This document shows, one piece after another, positions 25,231-36,529 of a stretch of 64,000 nt of DNA. Under the pieces are notes generated by a model, which searched no databases, was not told the DNA's origin, and saw nothing but the letters and a program-made list of their open reading frames with translations. Made by a program: the position numbers and the translations under genes. Position 1 is the stretch's first letter, and every line of letters begins with the position of its first letter. The stretch lies in assembly GCA_029851415.1 (NCBI GenBank), contig CM056743.1, positions 96,570,501-96,634,500 on the forward strand, in the 5' to 3' direction. Source of the DNA: Eretmocerus hayati (lineage: Eukaryota; Arthropoda; Insecta; Hymenoptera; Aphelinidae).

Positions 25231-26829
25231 AATGTGAATTGACCAAAATGTCTCTTCCGTTCGATTCGAGGGTCTCAGCAGTCACTGACTCACGTAGGAA
25301 TGGTCAGAACGTTCCAAATCCATGCCAAATCAGAGTTCACCATCATTTCTGCCGTAACATTGGTCCCTGTAAAGAGACCTAAGGGAGAGTTCCTGCCAAA
25401 ATCGAAAAACTGTCTCACTTGGCCTCATATGGGATTTTCGGGATCCGTGACAAACTCTCTTCACAACCATTCCTAAAGGCGCTCACTATCGTATGAAGAT
25501 CTAGGCTGAATCGAATTCGTCAATGGCGTCTTGTTGAAATCACCTCCAATCAGCGCGAGATAAAAGTATCTCGTACGAAAACGTCTATGCACTCCGGCCG
25601 CCTAATCCAGAAAGAGATCAATCGGGCTTACTCTAACCCAACCCTCACGGGTAAGGTCCCTATCTCACGCGAAGATTGTAGCGCCCCTTGCTCGTGCATT
25701 GCGGCCGGTCATCGAACCAAACCTTACACGCTTCGCAATCCTAGCATTTCATGTGAAAATGGGATCCTATGGCCGCTCCAGTAGTCCAGGCCCTGCTCCC
25801 AGCCTTTTGTCAGCGTCGATTCACGTCGGTCGTTTTGGCAGTTAACGACGAGCAACGTCAAGCTGTCATGAAATTTTAGTGAGTTGCGAATAAGTAGGTC
25901 CCTGGGGAACCGATCGAGATTCTGGAATCACAATGCTTCCCTAAATCACTCTCTGGTATACTTTCAAAGCTGAATCCATGTCGAATCTGACTATACAAAA
26001 GAGTCTTCTGCTGTGACCATGACCTCCAGAGCCAAAATATACCAGGATAGTATATTATGATACAAGGGCGCAAACGATGGTTTTCGCAGTTCGAGTGACT
26101 TTTTTAGGCCCGAGCCGCAGGTGAGGGTCTAAATAGTCATGAGAAGGAGAAAATCATTGCGCCCGAGTATCATACTATGTTTTTTGATCTTCTGTGAGCA
26201 AATAGGAAGCGAAAAACAGTGTGCAAATCACTCATTAGCGCACAGACGATCAAAAACCCAGTTACATTCTATACAGCTAAGTTTAACAAGGGATAAAAGA
26301 CAGTATCCAGATGTAAGTAAGATGACCGTTCTGAAAAAGATGAGGATCGAAGAGGAAAGATCTTCATAATTCTATGAGTCAAGGACTCGTGTTATGTTGT
26401 TAACTTGAGTCACTCGATATCTCCACTCTTGTTTATAAATGCATCTCCCTAGTCAAAGCGTGATAAAGAGTATCGACTATCCCATCCGAATCAGATATCG
26501 TGATTTTTTTTTTCCAATAGATGCCTGAGTTGTAAATCCTTTTGACTCATAATATCCCTATTTGTGTCGAGTGTCAAAATGTTCTGGTGCAGAATGATGA
26601 CTAATTTTTCTAAGAATCACAATGGTTTGTAGGGACTTCTTTGAGCTGTCTCTCAAATTGACTTGGTTGATTCCAGACTTTTTATGAATTTTACCCAGGA
26701 ATTCGTCATCTTTCGTGGATTTCGGTGCATTCTGGAGGAAAAACAGATTTTTTCACATTAAGCGACGTTGTACCCGAAAAATGACGATGAATTTTGATTC
26801 AGCGTAGATTTTTACATAAAATCAGGTGG

Positions 26830-27420
26830 TTGAGATCAATCTCGAGAGAGTAAGTGACGCCTGAGACACTCGATTCCCGCGTGAAAGATGAGCTTAGGGT
26901 GCTTCCTTGGTGGAAAAACACATTTTTCTCACGTTAGGCGACATTATACCTGGTAATCGGAGATGGATTCCAATTCAGCGTGTTTTTTTCACATGAAATT
27001 AGGTCGTTCGTATTGATCCCGAGAGAGTGAGTGACGCTTGAGACACTCGATTCGGCCGTGGAAGACTCGCTTGAGGTACTTTCTCGGTGGAAAAACGCAT
27101 TTTTCTCACGTTAGGTGACATTATACCCAGGAAATAAGGATGAATTCTAATTCAGCGTATTTTTTTACATGAAATTAGGTCATTCGTATTGATCTCGAGA
27201 GAGTGAGTGACGCCTGAGACACTCGATTCGGGCGTGAAAGACTCGCTTAAGGTGCTTCCTTGGTGGAAAAACGCATTTTTCTCACGTTGGGCCACATTAT
27301 ACCTAGGGAATAACGATGGATTCCAATTGAGCGTCTTTTTTCACATAAAAATAGTTGGTTTAGATTTATCTCGAGGGAGTAAGTGACGCCTGAGACACTC
27401 GAATGAGATGAAAAAGTCGT
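26830..27420. repeat. ~178-bp tandem units, right foldback arm
   Basis: GTGACGCCTGAGACACTCGA and variants recur near 26849, 27030, 27208 and 27386, inverted relative to the left arm. Confidence 0.75.
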
Positions 27421-27775
27421 GCTAAAAATGTTTTCCGCGTCGGAAAACGCAATTTACGAGTATTGGGTGGCATCCTACTTCAAATGTCACGATGGAATTC
27501 GATTCAGCATCAAATTTTACGTGGCAACATGTATCCTCACTCTTACTTTCGCGAAGAAACACTAAGTTTCAAGAGCTCGAACATAGGGACAGGAAAATCA
27601 CAAAAAGCGTTATTTTTTACTTGAGTTTCAAAGCAAGATGCACTTTGAGGCACTATTAAATCATTCTCTAGGGGCTCGGGGAAAATTTTCCCCATGTTTT
27701 TTTGGCTCAAAGAAGGTATCCAGAGGGGGGGGGAGGAAGGATCTGTGAAACTTGGGAAATAAAGACCACCCTACT

Positions 27776-27904
27776 GTGTACACTCCGCGCCAATAAATAC
27801 TTTCCAGAACACTGAATGAACTCGCAACCCACCCGTGCATTTCTAACCTACATTTGCGTGTTCTTTCAGTGTTCTGGAAAGTATTCATTGACGTCGAGTG
27901 TACA
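27776..27904. mobile_element. ~129-bp palindromic MITE, target of the larger foldback insertion
   Basis: TGTACACTC followed by AATACTTTCCAGAACACTGA is mirrored by CAGTGTTCTGGAAAGTATTC and GAGTGTACA, giving arms of about 38 bp. Its first bases overlap the 8-bp target duplication of the 3.8-kb foldback, so the larger element landed in this one's terminal repeat. Confidence 0.7.
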
Positions 27905-29084
27905 ATCCGTGTGCTCATCGTATTGATACCCCCAGATTACAGAATATCATCAGCCACGAATAGCAGCATGTAGAAAAATCCAACATAATTTTGTAACTCA
28001 TTCATACAAGTCATTCCCTGCATGAACAACACTGTGCTAAATTCCATTATGAATACTTCTGAGATCAAACGAACCCGAGTAGAAATGACCTACAAGTCTT
28101 GATCAAGTTTACCAGGCCTTGATCAAGAAAAATACTCCTACTTGATCAAACTTGACGTTCTGACTTGAGGTTTCTAGGGAGTTTCAAGGTCACTAAGAGT
28201 TTACAAGTTCAGCTTAACCTCAAATCCGAGATTATCCAGCAACAAAAATGCTCAGAGATACTGCCTGCAAAAATGTGCCTAAATTACAACGAAAACTCTT
28301 TCCCTTCAGTTTACAACTCAAATTCGAGAATGGACTGTAATTCACTCCTATCCGTGGAATCCTTAGTTCAAATTTGTATATCTAGTTTAGCGAACGACTG
28401 CTTTAGCAATGTATCATAATTGCAGTTGGAATCTGATGGTTGCTTCATACTATACATTGACCGTCTCTCAAAAACACGAAATTGACGTGATAACGAATCC
28501 TGTAGAATATTTACGAAGCTTGTCCTTGTGCATATCAACGATCACTAAATCTATTACAGATAGGGAAGTCATTCTTGCAGTAAGCCCATCCTAGCCAGGC
28601 ATATGGATATCCTAACGACACCTAAACTGAAAAATTATCGCAGTCTGTGTTACTTTCTAGAGTACTATAATAATAATAAGAGTATCCCGCGTGTCGTCAA
28701 TAACTCTGAAAAGAGCTCCAGATGATTATAAATCCTCTGCGGCCACGAAATTGTAACAACAATACGCGGCACAGACGCGAGTCTCGAAATCATTCACTTT
28801 CGTTATCAACTGCATTTTTCCATCTATACAAATTGTTGAAATTATATTTCAGCAACCTTCTAAGATTTTTTTTTACAGGGAAATATAATGCTTCTTAGAA
28901 CATGCTCAAGCTATTTACATTATAAATTTTCAGATTCATTTGTGGAAATGAAGTAACTGAAAGGATATTTCATGTCTCACAGTCGCTTACATGAAATAGA
29001 ATTTTGAAGTATTTCGAACAGTCACAAAATTTTATGTCAAAAGTCCTAACGATAGAGGACTGATAATCAATGTATTTGATGATG
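27905..29084. other. No gene seen
   Basis: AT-rich sequence with a few frames of 60-85 codons and no recognisable domain, RNA gene or strong repeat. Confidence 0.5.
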
Positions 29085-31948
29085 ACATGATATGGAGTCT
29101 GTAAATCTTACCGTGGGAAGAATTATAATATTTTTTTCACTTAAATCTCTCATCTCTTGGGTGGAAAAGATGGAATTTTTTTCCTGAGCCGCCGTAGCAG
29201 ACGGCTCACCCAAGTCGACTGAGGAAAATAAATTCAAAATTTTATTAACTGGAAAATGGACAATAGGGAGCAGTAGTGAACGGATGATCGGTGGTCGATA
29301 AAATCAATACTCATGAACATAAATGGTTGATCAAGCAAATATTGCAGTGATCATCCGTGGTCATCAGTCATTTTAAAATTATCAAGACAGTCTTTGTATA
29401 TTCTTTCTAAACCTAATGTATCTTCCATCCGATTGAGTGTGTTGGGATAGCAATGAATATTCAAATTTCGGAAAAAAATCTAATGCCATACCTGCTTTCA
29501 ACATCAAAAATTTGAAAGGAATTAGAATCAATTTGAAGTTGGTACTCGTCAGCATGCACAGCTAACGTTGAGCGTGCTGACTTATTCCTAACATCTCTCT
29601 CATGTTCCTGGATCCTCTTTTTGGCTTTCCGTTTGCTAATTTGTTATTGGTTGAATTAATGAGAACAAGATGGTGTTTTTTCATGATCTCACCAAGGGCG
29701 AGGGATAAATTTTTGATGAAAGGTAGAACAATTTTAGGCGTTTCGATGATGGAATTTTTTTGTGAGATTGAACGGGGTTGGAGCTGGGAATGTAAACGTT
29801 TCTTAATGTATCTGTTGATCAAAGAGGCTGGGTAATCATTTGATTGTAATAATCCTCGAATCAGGCCCAAATTCTTCTGGTGGAAGAGAGGGTCAGATAA
29901 TAATATACACTTGTCCACCAAATTATATATAATAGTAATTTTTTGGGATATTGGGTGGTGTGAATGGAAATTCGTGTATCTACCAGATGCTGTACTTTTC
30001 CTATACCAATCTATAGAGCATGGTTGATTCGGAATCTTTTCAATTCTGAGGTCGAGGAAGCCAATGCTATTGTTAACTGGTAATTCATGAGTGAATTGTA
30101 ATTGATTATTATATTTGTTGAAAATATCTAAAACTTCAGGAATTTTATCCTCCAAAATGATGAGTAAACAATCGTCTACGTATCTTTTGTATAAAAGAAT
30201 ACTCTTTTCTGCATTTGTTTACTTATTTTTTTGCCAATCGTGTTTTTGAAGTACTTCCATTTCTTACCCAAAGCTAGGAGAATTAAATAATGTAATAAGT
30301 TAGTGAACAAGTTGACTACATCAAACGATACAACCTCATATTCTTCCGGAACAGATAATTCTTTTAAAACTTCTTTCATTTCATAACTGTTTTTCATCCG
30401 TGAAGCTGGCGCAGGTACATGTTTGTTAAAATAAAGAGAGAGGCGCTTATCGATAAAATGTGTAGGGCTATTCACAGCTGAGACTATAATGCGGACGGGA
30501 TAGTCTCTTTTATGGGCTTTGATAAGCGCATAGGCCCTAGATATACTCATGGTGGATAGATTAGTTGGTACAAATTTGAAAACAGGATCCATATCAAAAA
30601 TTCCTTTCATTTTCCAATCTTTTGTGAGATCTGATATCTTCTTTTGTAGGCCATTTAATGGAGAGATCTTAATTGGTTCATAATGACAAGGATCATTGAG
30701 CAAATTTTCAACCTTTGATACGTAATCTTCTCTCTATCGCTACAGTGATGTTACCTTTGTCAGCTTTGGTGAACATGATTTCCTGGTTATTGCGTAAAAA
30801 GCTTTTTGTCAAATTTAAATTATGTGATAAGATCCGGTCTACTATTGGAACATGAGTTTTCCTTCTATTGAAGCAGTTTAACTGATGTAAGACATCTTTG
30901 CGTAAGGCCGGATTGATGTCTTCATGGGTTCTATAAACATATTCGAGGTTCTTCATAACTTGGGAAAAGGTTTTTTTGTTAGAGTAGGTGCAAAATTGGA
31001 TCTGTCGCCAAGGCTCAAAGTGCTGATAACATAAGTTGGAAGTTCGGAGCCTGTCAAATTAATCAACCATTTTTTCTTTATGTCATCAGATCGATTGTTT
31101 TCTGATTGTGGGGTATGGACAAAATCAGAATAAGTGTTAGACTGTGAAAACCCCGGGTCTACAAGGTGTCTATCCGATGCCTTAAAATGGTGTTTCACGG
31201 TGTTCCAAAGAGTATGGAATTTCTTCTCATGAGTTGATCTTACATTCATCTGGATTTTGTCTAATGTTGATTGATAAGCGGGCATGGAGTCATTAGTGAG
31301 GTTGCAATTAGTGGAATCCTAAAGCTGATCAATAACAGATTGTATCTCTCTATCTAAAAAACGTAGATGAAAATTGAAATCTTTGATTTCCAGATTCAGG
31401 ATCTTTTTCTTCAGTTGTATGGAGATGTTATTCATCGTGCGTCTAGCAAAATGACTATGGAAGGATATATTAGAGATAGCCTTGGTACTATTATGCAAAT
31501 GTTTCGGCAAAATATCATACGTTGTGCATTTGAGCGTGAACTTCAAATGTTCGTTAGTTATTGTTTTTTTCCTCAAAAGTTTGGATAGCTTTACATAGAG
31601 TTGACTAATAGATTGATCAAAGATAGAATGGATAGTACGTAGAGAATGCTGTAATTTGAATGTAGTCTCAGACAGAATTGTTCCTCTTACGTGAACAAGA
31701 GCACTATTCGACACATAAAACAACTTATCTGTGGTAGTAAAGGTTTCATCATTGTAGAGGTCATCTTCGTCGAGTTGTTTTGACAAAGTTTCAAGACGTT
31801 CGGCGAGCTCTTTTGCTCTCGATCTAGTAAGCGGCATTTCAATAACCCAATGCCAAGATAATCTGATGTGGAGACTCTATTGCAGGATGTATTCAATATT
31901 CAGAGACGATGCAATTATCGGTATCTCCTGCCATTTATTTAGGACTAG
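29085..31948 (-). mobile_element. Penelope-like element, copy 1 (minus, degenerate)
   Basis: This is the same family as 35845-39776 in opposite orientation, about 95% identical by eye. It begins at the CTAAATAAATGGCAGG region and ends inside the 3' pseudo-LTR near 29085. The upstream pseudo-LTR and the hammerhead-like segment are absent. The ORF is broken by stops and frameshifts. Confidence 0.85.
29562..31837 (-). pseudogene. Penelope-like RT/GIY-YIG protein, broken
   Basis: The protein starts MPLTRSRAKELAERLETL near 31837 and is split into blocks 31837-31319, 31285-30953, 30956-30708, 30703-30176 and 30155-29562. A TAG ends the first block where copy 2 has a sense AAG codon. The reverse transcriptase A-motif region (VVSFDVVNLFTN) and the YVDD region survive, but the residues normally between them (motif B region) are deleted exactly as in copy 2. 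A further deletion of roughly 130 bp near 29630 removes the first half of the GIY-YIG endonuclease. Not functional. Confidence 0.85.
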
Positions 31949-32504
31949 CGATATTGCCTTGCTCGCTAACGCTCGCTCGGCATCACTTTATTTGGGAAAC
32001 TCGATAGTTTTGCGATTTCTAAAGGTATTTTAAAATTTTTAGAAAGTTGTTAAGGTAGGTTTTTCAATAGGATTCTTCACTACTAAGACTATTGATTAAT
32101 GAAAAACTTCTGAAGCTTTTAAAAATTAACTTCCCCATACAGGTTCACGCACGCAAGCACAGAAAAACTCTCCAATGTTCGATATGACTGTTGTTTCTAC
32201 ATTTTCCAGAAGACTACTTTTGGAAAATGTAGAAACATACTTTCGAATTGATACTTACTTTTGAATTCATCGAAGAAGTTTCTATATATTATAAGAAACC
32301 TTTCAACTATACGTGACTGATGAGGATCTGTAATAAAAAAACTTGGAAGAAAAATTTTTTCCGCTCTAGACTCAATTTCTAGACGCACACAGCTGATAAG
32401 GACTTCCATCTCAATACAAATACTTGTCTACATATGTGACATTCTCAATGGTCCGCTCTGAATTGTCGTAAAATTATCTCAAAAAAAGACCATGAAATGA
32501 AATT

Positions 32505-32700
32505 CTAACGGAATGAGGATAAGAGATAATAAAGAAAATGATGAGATAACTCAAAGATAACGGAAAGATAACTAAAAGATGAAAAGATAACCAAAAGATG
32601 ACGTTGAGATAAAAAGATAATCAAAAGATAACTACCAGATGATCTTAGATGATAATATAGACGAAGATACAATAGATATTTAGATACACGCGACATCGAT
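32505..32700. repeat. GATAA/GATGATCTTAGAT-rich repeat, left copy
   Basis: AAGATAATCAAAAGATAACT followed by GATGATCTTAGATGAT and a CGCGACAT end. The same succession recurs in direct orientation at about 35500-35697, so a ~3.2-kb segment is bounded by similar ~195-bp direct repeats. Confidence 0.55.
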
Positions 32701-32756
32701 CTTCAAAGCCGTTAGAGGGAGCTGATAAAAGTATATATGAAACTGAAGCGGCGAGT

Positions 32757-33626
32757 AGGGCCAGTCTGTCTTAACCCATCGTGGGGTGAAGTCAATGCCG
32801 CTCCTGATGATCGAGGAGTCACTTCGGAAGCCAACCTCCAGGAGATACGGGATCAATCGAAGTCTATCACAGGGGACTTCACAGGTGAGTAATTTCATCT
32901 AAACAATTGAATACACAAACATTTAAACATATAACTTCAATAATTATATAATGTTTCATTCAAGTTGTAGCATCCAACAGTATGGAGCAATCTCAACTCC
33001 AGTTTCAACTCATCATCATTCGGGAATTCCCGGAGCATCATAGGAGGCTGCAGTGGTGAGTCTTTATTGATCACTCAATCAATAATTAATTGATCAATTA
33101 ATATTAATCAATATGCATAAAATGTTCGATACACTCACTCATATGAATCCACAGTTACACACACACACACACACACACAAACACGTACATTCACGCTCAT
33201 TCACTCACATATAAATATACCTACCACACAATTCACTAACACATAAACAAATTCAGTTGGTCTATGAACAATAATATAACTTCCATTTTATTTATTTTCA
33301 GCCAATAGATCAGTCCAACATCCGATTGCAGCTGATCATTCAGATGTTGAAGAAAAATGACTTTGCCACTGGAACAGTCAAGGGTCATATTCAAAGGCTG
33401 CACTGGTAAGTAATAGAATGATCTTTTGAATGATCAATGATTATTAATATAATCTATAATTTTATCAATTAATAGGCCTATAATAAATCTTTCAACACAC
33501 ACACACACTCACTCACCCACCCACCCATACACGCACATACACAATTAATTTCAACATTCAATACCTATACACAACACCTCCCTCATAATCCTATTGACAC
33601 ACACACACACACACACACACACATCT

Positions 33627-33662
<36 letters not shown>

Positions 33663-33834
33663 ATATATAGACATATACACACAAACGTCTCCAATTGTTT
33701 TATAGTAGAAAAATAATACGCTTTAATGATTTTTCATTCTACAGCACCACCGAGGCCGAGAGAAAGTGTATCCCGCTAACCCATTGGACAATCTCAGTCA
33801 ACAGGAGATTCTCAACAGGAAATACGTAGTCCAG
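32757..33834 (+). other. Four exon-like blocks with canonical splice signals
   Basis: Blocks ending at 32884, at 32971-33055, 33302-33405 and 33745-33834 are bounded by good AG and GTGAGT/GTAAGT signals. The second and third look like duplicates: each encodes a QL-x2-I-like stretch and ends CTGCA(G/C)TG before the donor. Joined in order the frame does not stay open past the third block, so this may be a degenerate gene, a non-coding transcript or chance. Confidence 0.25.
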
Positions 33835-34804
33835 GTGATTCCAAATCATTGAAGATTATTTAATGTTCTGAATGATAATGTAAGATTCTTATACTATTTG
33901 TGGAAAATTATAAAAACTTCATGAAAATTGTAAAGAAATGTATGTATATTGAATAATCCAATAAAATTCGACAGAGACGGGACTTTTGCCCGTCTCTCCT
34001 CTCTCGTCTCCATTCATTTCATAGGTTTAGTTAGAATAAACTTTCGAATAATTTTAAGTCACTTGAAAAGGACTATAAAATGATATTTGCTAAGGTTCGA
34101 CAAAATTCAATTCATTTATATTCAAATTTCGACCATTTTAATTGATTGCAAAATTACACTTAATTTAGAATCAAGACCATGACAATAGGACAGAATTTTC
34201 AATAATGATAATCTTGCGTCATAGTGGAACTTTTCCGAATAATCAATCGACTTGACATCCACATACGAAGAATCCAGTACTTGACTATCGCCTGCGGTAG
34301 GGTGCCTCACAAAAGTGCTGAGGTAATGCCAAGGACTCGGTGTTCTTATTAGCTGACTGACGGATCCCATCGAAGAATTTCCCCCCAATTGAATCCCTAC
34401 ATATCTGAGTCATTCTACACAGAACCCTTGAAGGTCCCCTGTTAGTAAATGACTCATCCATAGATTTGCACATTCTCTTGGAATCGTGAAATTCTGGGCT
34501 ACGAACGCACATACTCTGACTGCATTATCCATCATGCAATAATTGAACAAAATAGAGAAAAGATTCTCCTGATAATAACTTTTAGAAAATTTTGCAATCA
34601 ATTAAAATCGTCATCAGAGATCAAAGTTTTCCTTTTTTTTCAATACTCTCACCAAAATAGAATAAGAGATAATGATAAACTTTTTAATAACTATTGTTGC
34701 AAAATGGATTTTACACTGAAGAACACTAACAGTCTCTCATACAACACCATTGATGATTCAAAACAAACCAAAAATCACATCAATCGTAATTAAAACACTT
34801 CAAT

Positions 34805-35095
34805 TCACACTGATGAGAACGTTGCGGTGACTCGCCTAGGCCATGGCTCAAGAGTGATTAACTCCGCTGAGAGCGACCGAAGCGGAAAATCCAATACAAA
34901 CTCATCAACACCACACTCATCACATATATAGGCTTTAATGCAATCAACTAATCACACATAGCACTATTGAAACACCCACATTACACTGATGATAACGTTG
35001 CGGTATCTCGCCTAGGCCATGGCTCAAGAGTTATTAACTCCGCTAAGAGCGACCGAAGCGAAAAATCCAAAACTAGTCCATCAACACTTCACACC
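34805..35095. repeat. Two-unit tandem duplication (~177 bp)
   Basis: CTCGCCTAGGCCATGGCTCA and GAGCGACCGAAGCG occur in two units starting near 34809 and 34985. Confidence 0.7.
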
Positions 35096-35358
35096 CAACA
35101 TGATAAGACACTCAAATCAATATAACAAAAAATCTAACAATCTCCATAATGCAACAGAAGAAATTTATTCATTTCAAATTCATTAATAAAATCTTTCTGA
35201 ATAATTATCAAATCTTCTAAGGAGTACCCAATGCATAGTTGAAAAGATATTCAATAACCAACTCTTTTCATGGTAAATCACTCAAGTGTTTCAGAAAAAA
35301 TCATGTAAATTAAACAACGATTGAGTAATACCATCTCTTAAAAATTACATAGTACATA

Positions 35359-35401
35359 AAAAATCAATCACTCCAATATTAAATTGGAGTGATTGATTTT
35401 T
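35359..35401. repeat. Perfect hairpin, 19-bp stem, 5-nt loop
   Basis: AAAAATCAATCACTCCAAT is followed by ATTAA and then its exact reverse complement. It could be a tiny palindromic repeat or a transcript hairpin; no neighbouring gene explains it. Confidence 0.8.
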
Positions 35402-35499
35402 GTATTAAACAATTGTATTAAACACCAAAGAAATGGAAATGTATCAAAAAATCACTCGAAAAAGGAAAAACAACCGAAAAAGCAAAGTAGAAATAATCA

Positions 35500-35697
35500 A
35501 AGAACGACTAAATAACTTAAAAATAATCATAAGATAACCAGAAGATAAAAAGATAATCAAAAGATAACAATAAGATAAAAAGATTATCAAAAGATAACTT
35601 TAAGATGATCATAGATGATCTTAGATGATCTTAGATGATCTCAGACGATCTTAGATGATCTTAGATAGTAAGTACTTAGACACTCGCGACATATAAG
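35500..35697. repeat. GATAA/GATGATCTTAGAT-rich repeat, right copy
   Basis: Direct-orientation partner of 32505-32700. It has five or more GATGATCTTA units and ends CACTCGCGACATATAAGG. Confidence 0.55.
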
Positions 35698-35889
35698 GGC
35701 TATTGTCGCTCTCAAAATACCAACTCATATTTTTTTCCGTCAAGTTGGCAACCCTGCTTACGATTTTACGTTGGCAGCCCTGCTCGGGGGGATCCGGACG
35801 GACGGGATTTTGCCCGCGGCTTAATTATTGTAAAATAATAATAATTTGTCAAAGCGACGTTTCGGTTGTATGTAGACCAACAAATGTTC

Positions 35890-36504
35890 ATGAGTATTGA
35901 TTCTATCGACCACCGATCATCCGTTCACTACTGCCCCCTATTGTCCATTTTCCAGTTAATAAAATTTTGAATTTATTTTCCTCAGTCGACTTGGGTGAGC
36001 CGTCTGCTGCGGCGGCTCAGGAAAAAAATTCCATCTTTCCCACCCAAGAGATGAGAGATTTAAGTGGAAAAAATATTATAATTCTCCCCCCGGTAAGATC
36101 TACAGACTTCATATCATGTCATAACTGTTGCATATATTTTACCTCTTCCTTCCTTTCCTCCTTCAACTTCCCCAGGTTTGGATTGCTATGTATAATTGTG
36201 ATCATGTTTATCTATATTGAAGACTGCAAGCTCACGCTTGCTAATAGCAATTTCATGTTGATCTCTCAAAAAAAGACTCATCTAATGTTTAAAGGTATGT
36301 CTAATTAGTTTCAGGTTTTTCTCGAATGGTATTCTGTGGTAGTTTTATATATATGTTCGTTTACTTGTATTTTAGCTTGAAAAGGGTTGGTCTACATACA
36401 ACCGAAACGTCGCTTTGACAAATTCTAAATAAATGGCAGGAGATACCGATAATTGCATCGTCTCTGGATATTGAATATATCCTGCAATAGAGTCTACACA
36501 TCAG
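35890..36504 (+). repeat. Penelope pseudo-LTR, 5' copy
   Basis: Directly repeated at 39155-39776 with scattered substitutions. It includes GTCGACTTGGGTGAGCCGTC and the hammerhead-like segment at 36375-36413. Confidence 0.8.
36375..36413 (+). ncRNA. Hammerhead-ribozyme-like motif, 5' pseudo-LTR
   Basis: AGCTTGAAAAGGGTTGG leads into a hairpin (GGTTG pairs with CAACC) followed directly by CGAAACGTC. This matches the hammerhead layout in Penelope elements: a CUGANGA core, stem II, GAAA, a minimal stem III and GUC. The first core box is TTGAAAA rather than CTGAAGA (two changes), so activity is doubtful. Confidence 0.5.
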
Positions 36505-36529
36505 ATTATCTTGGCATTGGGTTATTGAA

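Larger units (their letters stand above)
23947..27773. mobile_element. 3.8-kb foldback element with 8-bp target duplication
   Basis: The left end TAGGGTGGTCCTTATTTCCC is matched by its inverse at 27754-27773. The element is flanked by a perfect 8-bp direct repeat CTGTGTAC (23939-23946 and 27774-27781). Inverted arms run about 23947-25250 and 26790-27773. The arms contain tandem units of about 178 bp marked by GTGTCTCAGGCGTCACTCAC (six in the left arm, four in the right). The middle is non-coding. An 8-bp duplication with TAGGG-like ends fits hAT-type or foldback elements; with no transposase the superfamily is inferred. Confidence 0.8.
31949..35844. other. Inter-Penelope segment, low gene content
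   Basis: Between the two inverted Penelope copies are GATAA-rich direct repeats, CA microsatellites (about 33157-33178, 33600-33660), four exon-like blocks (32.8-33.83 kb), a two-unit ~177-bp duplication and a perfect 19-bp-stem hairpin. Small frames elsewhere have no recognisable domain. Confidence 0.5.
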
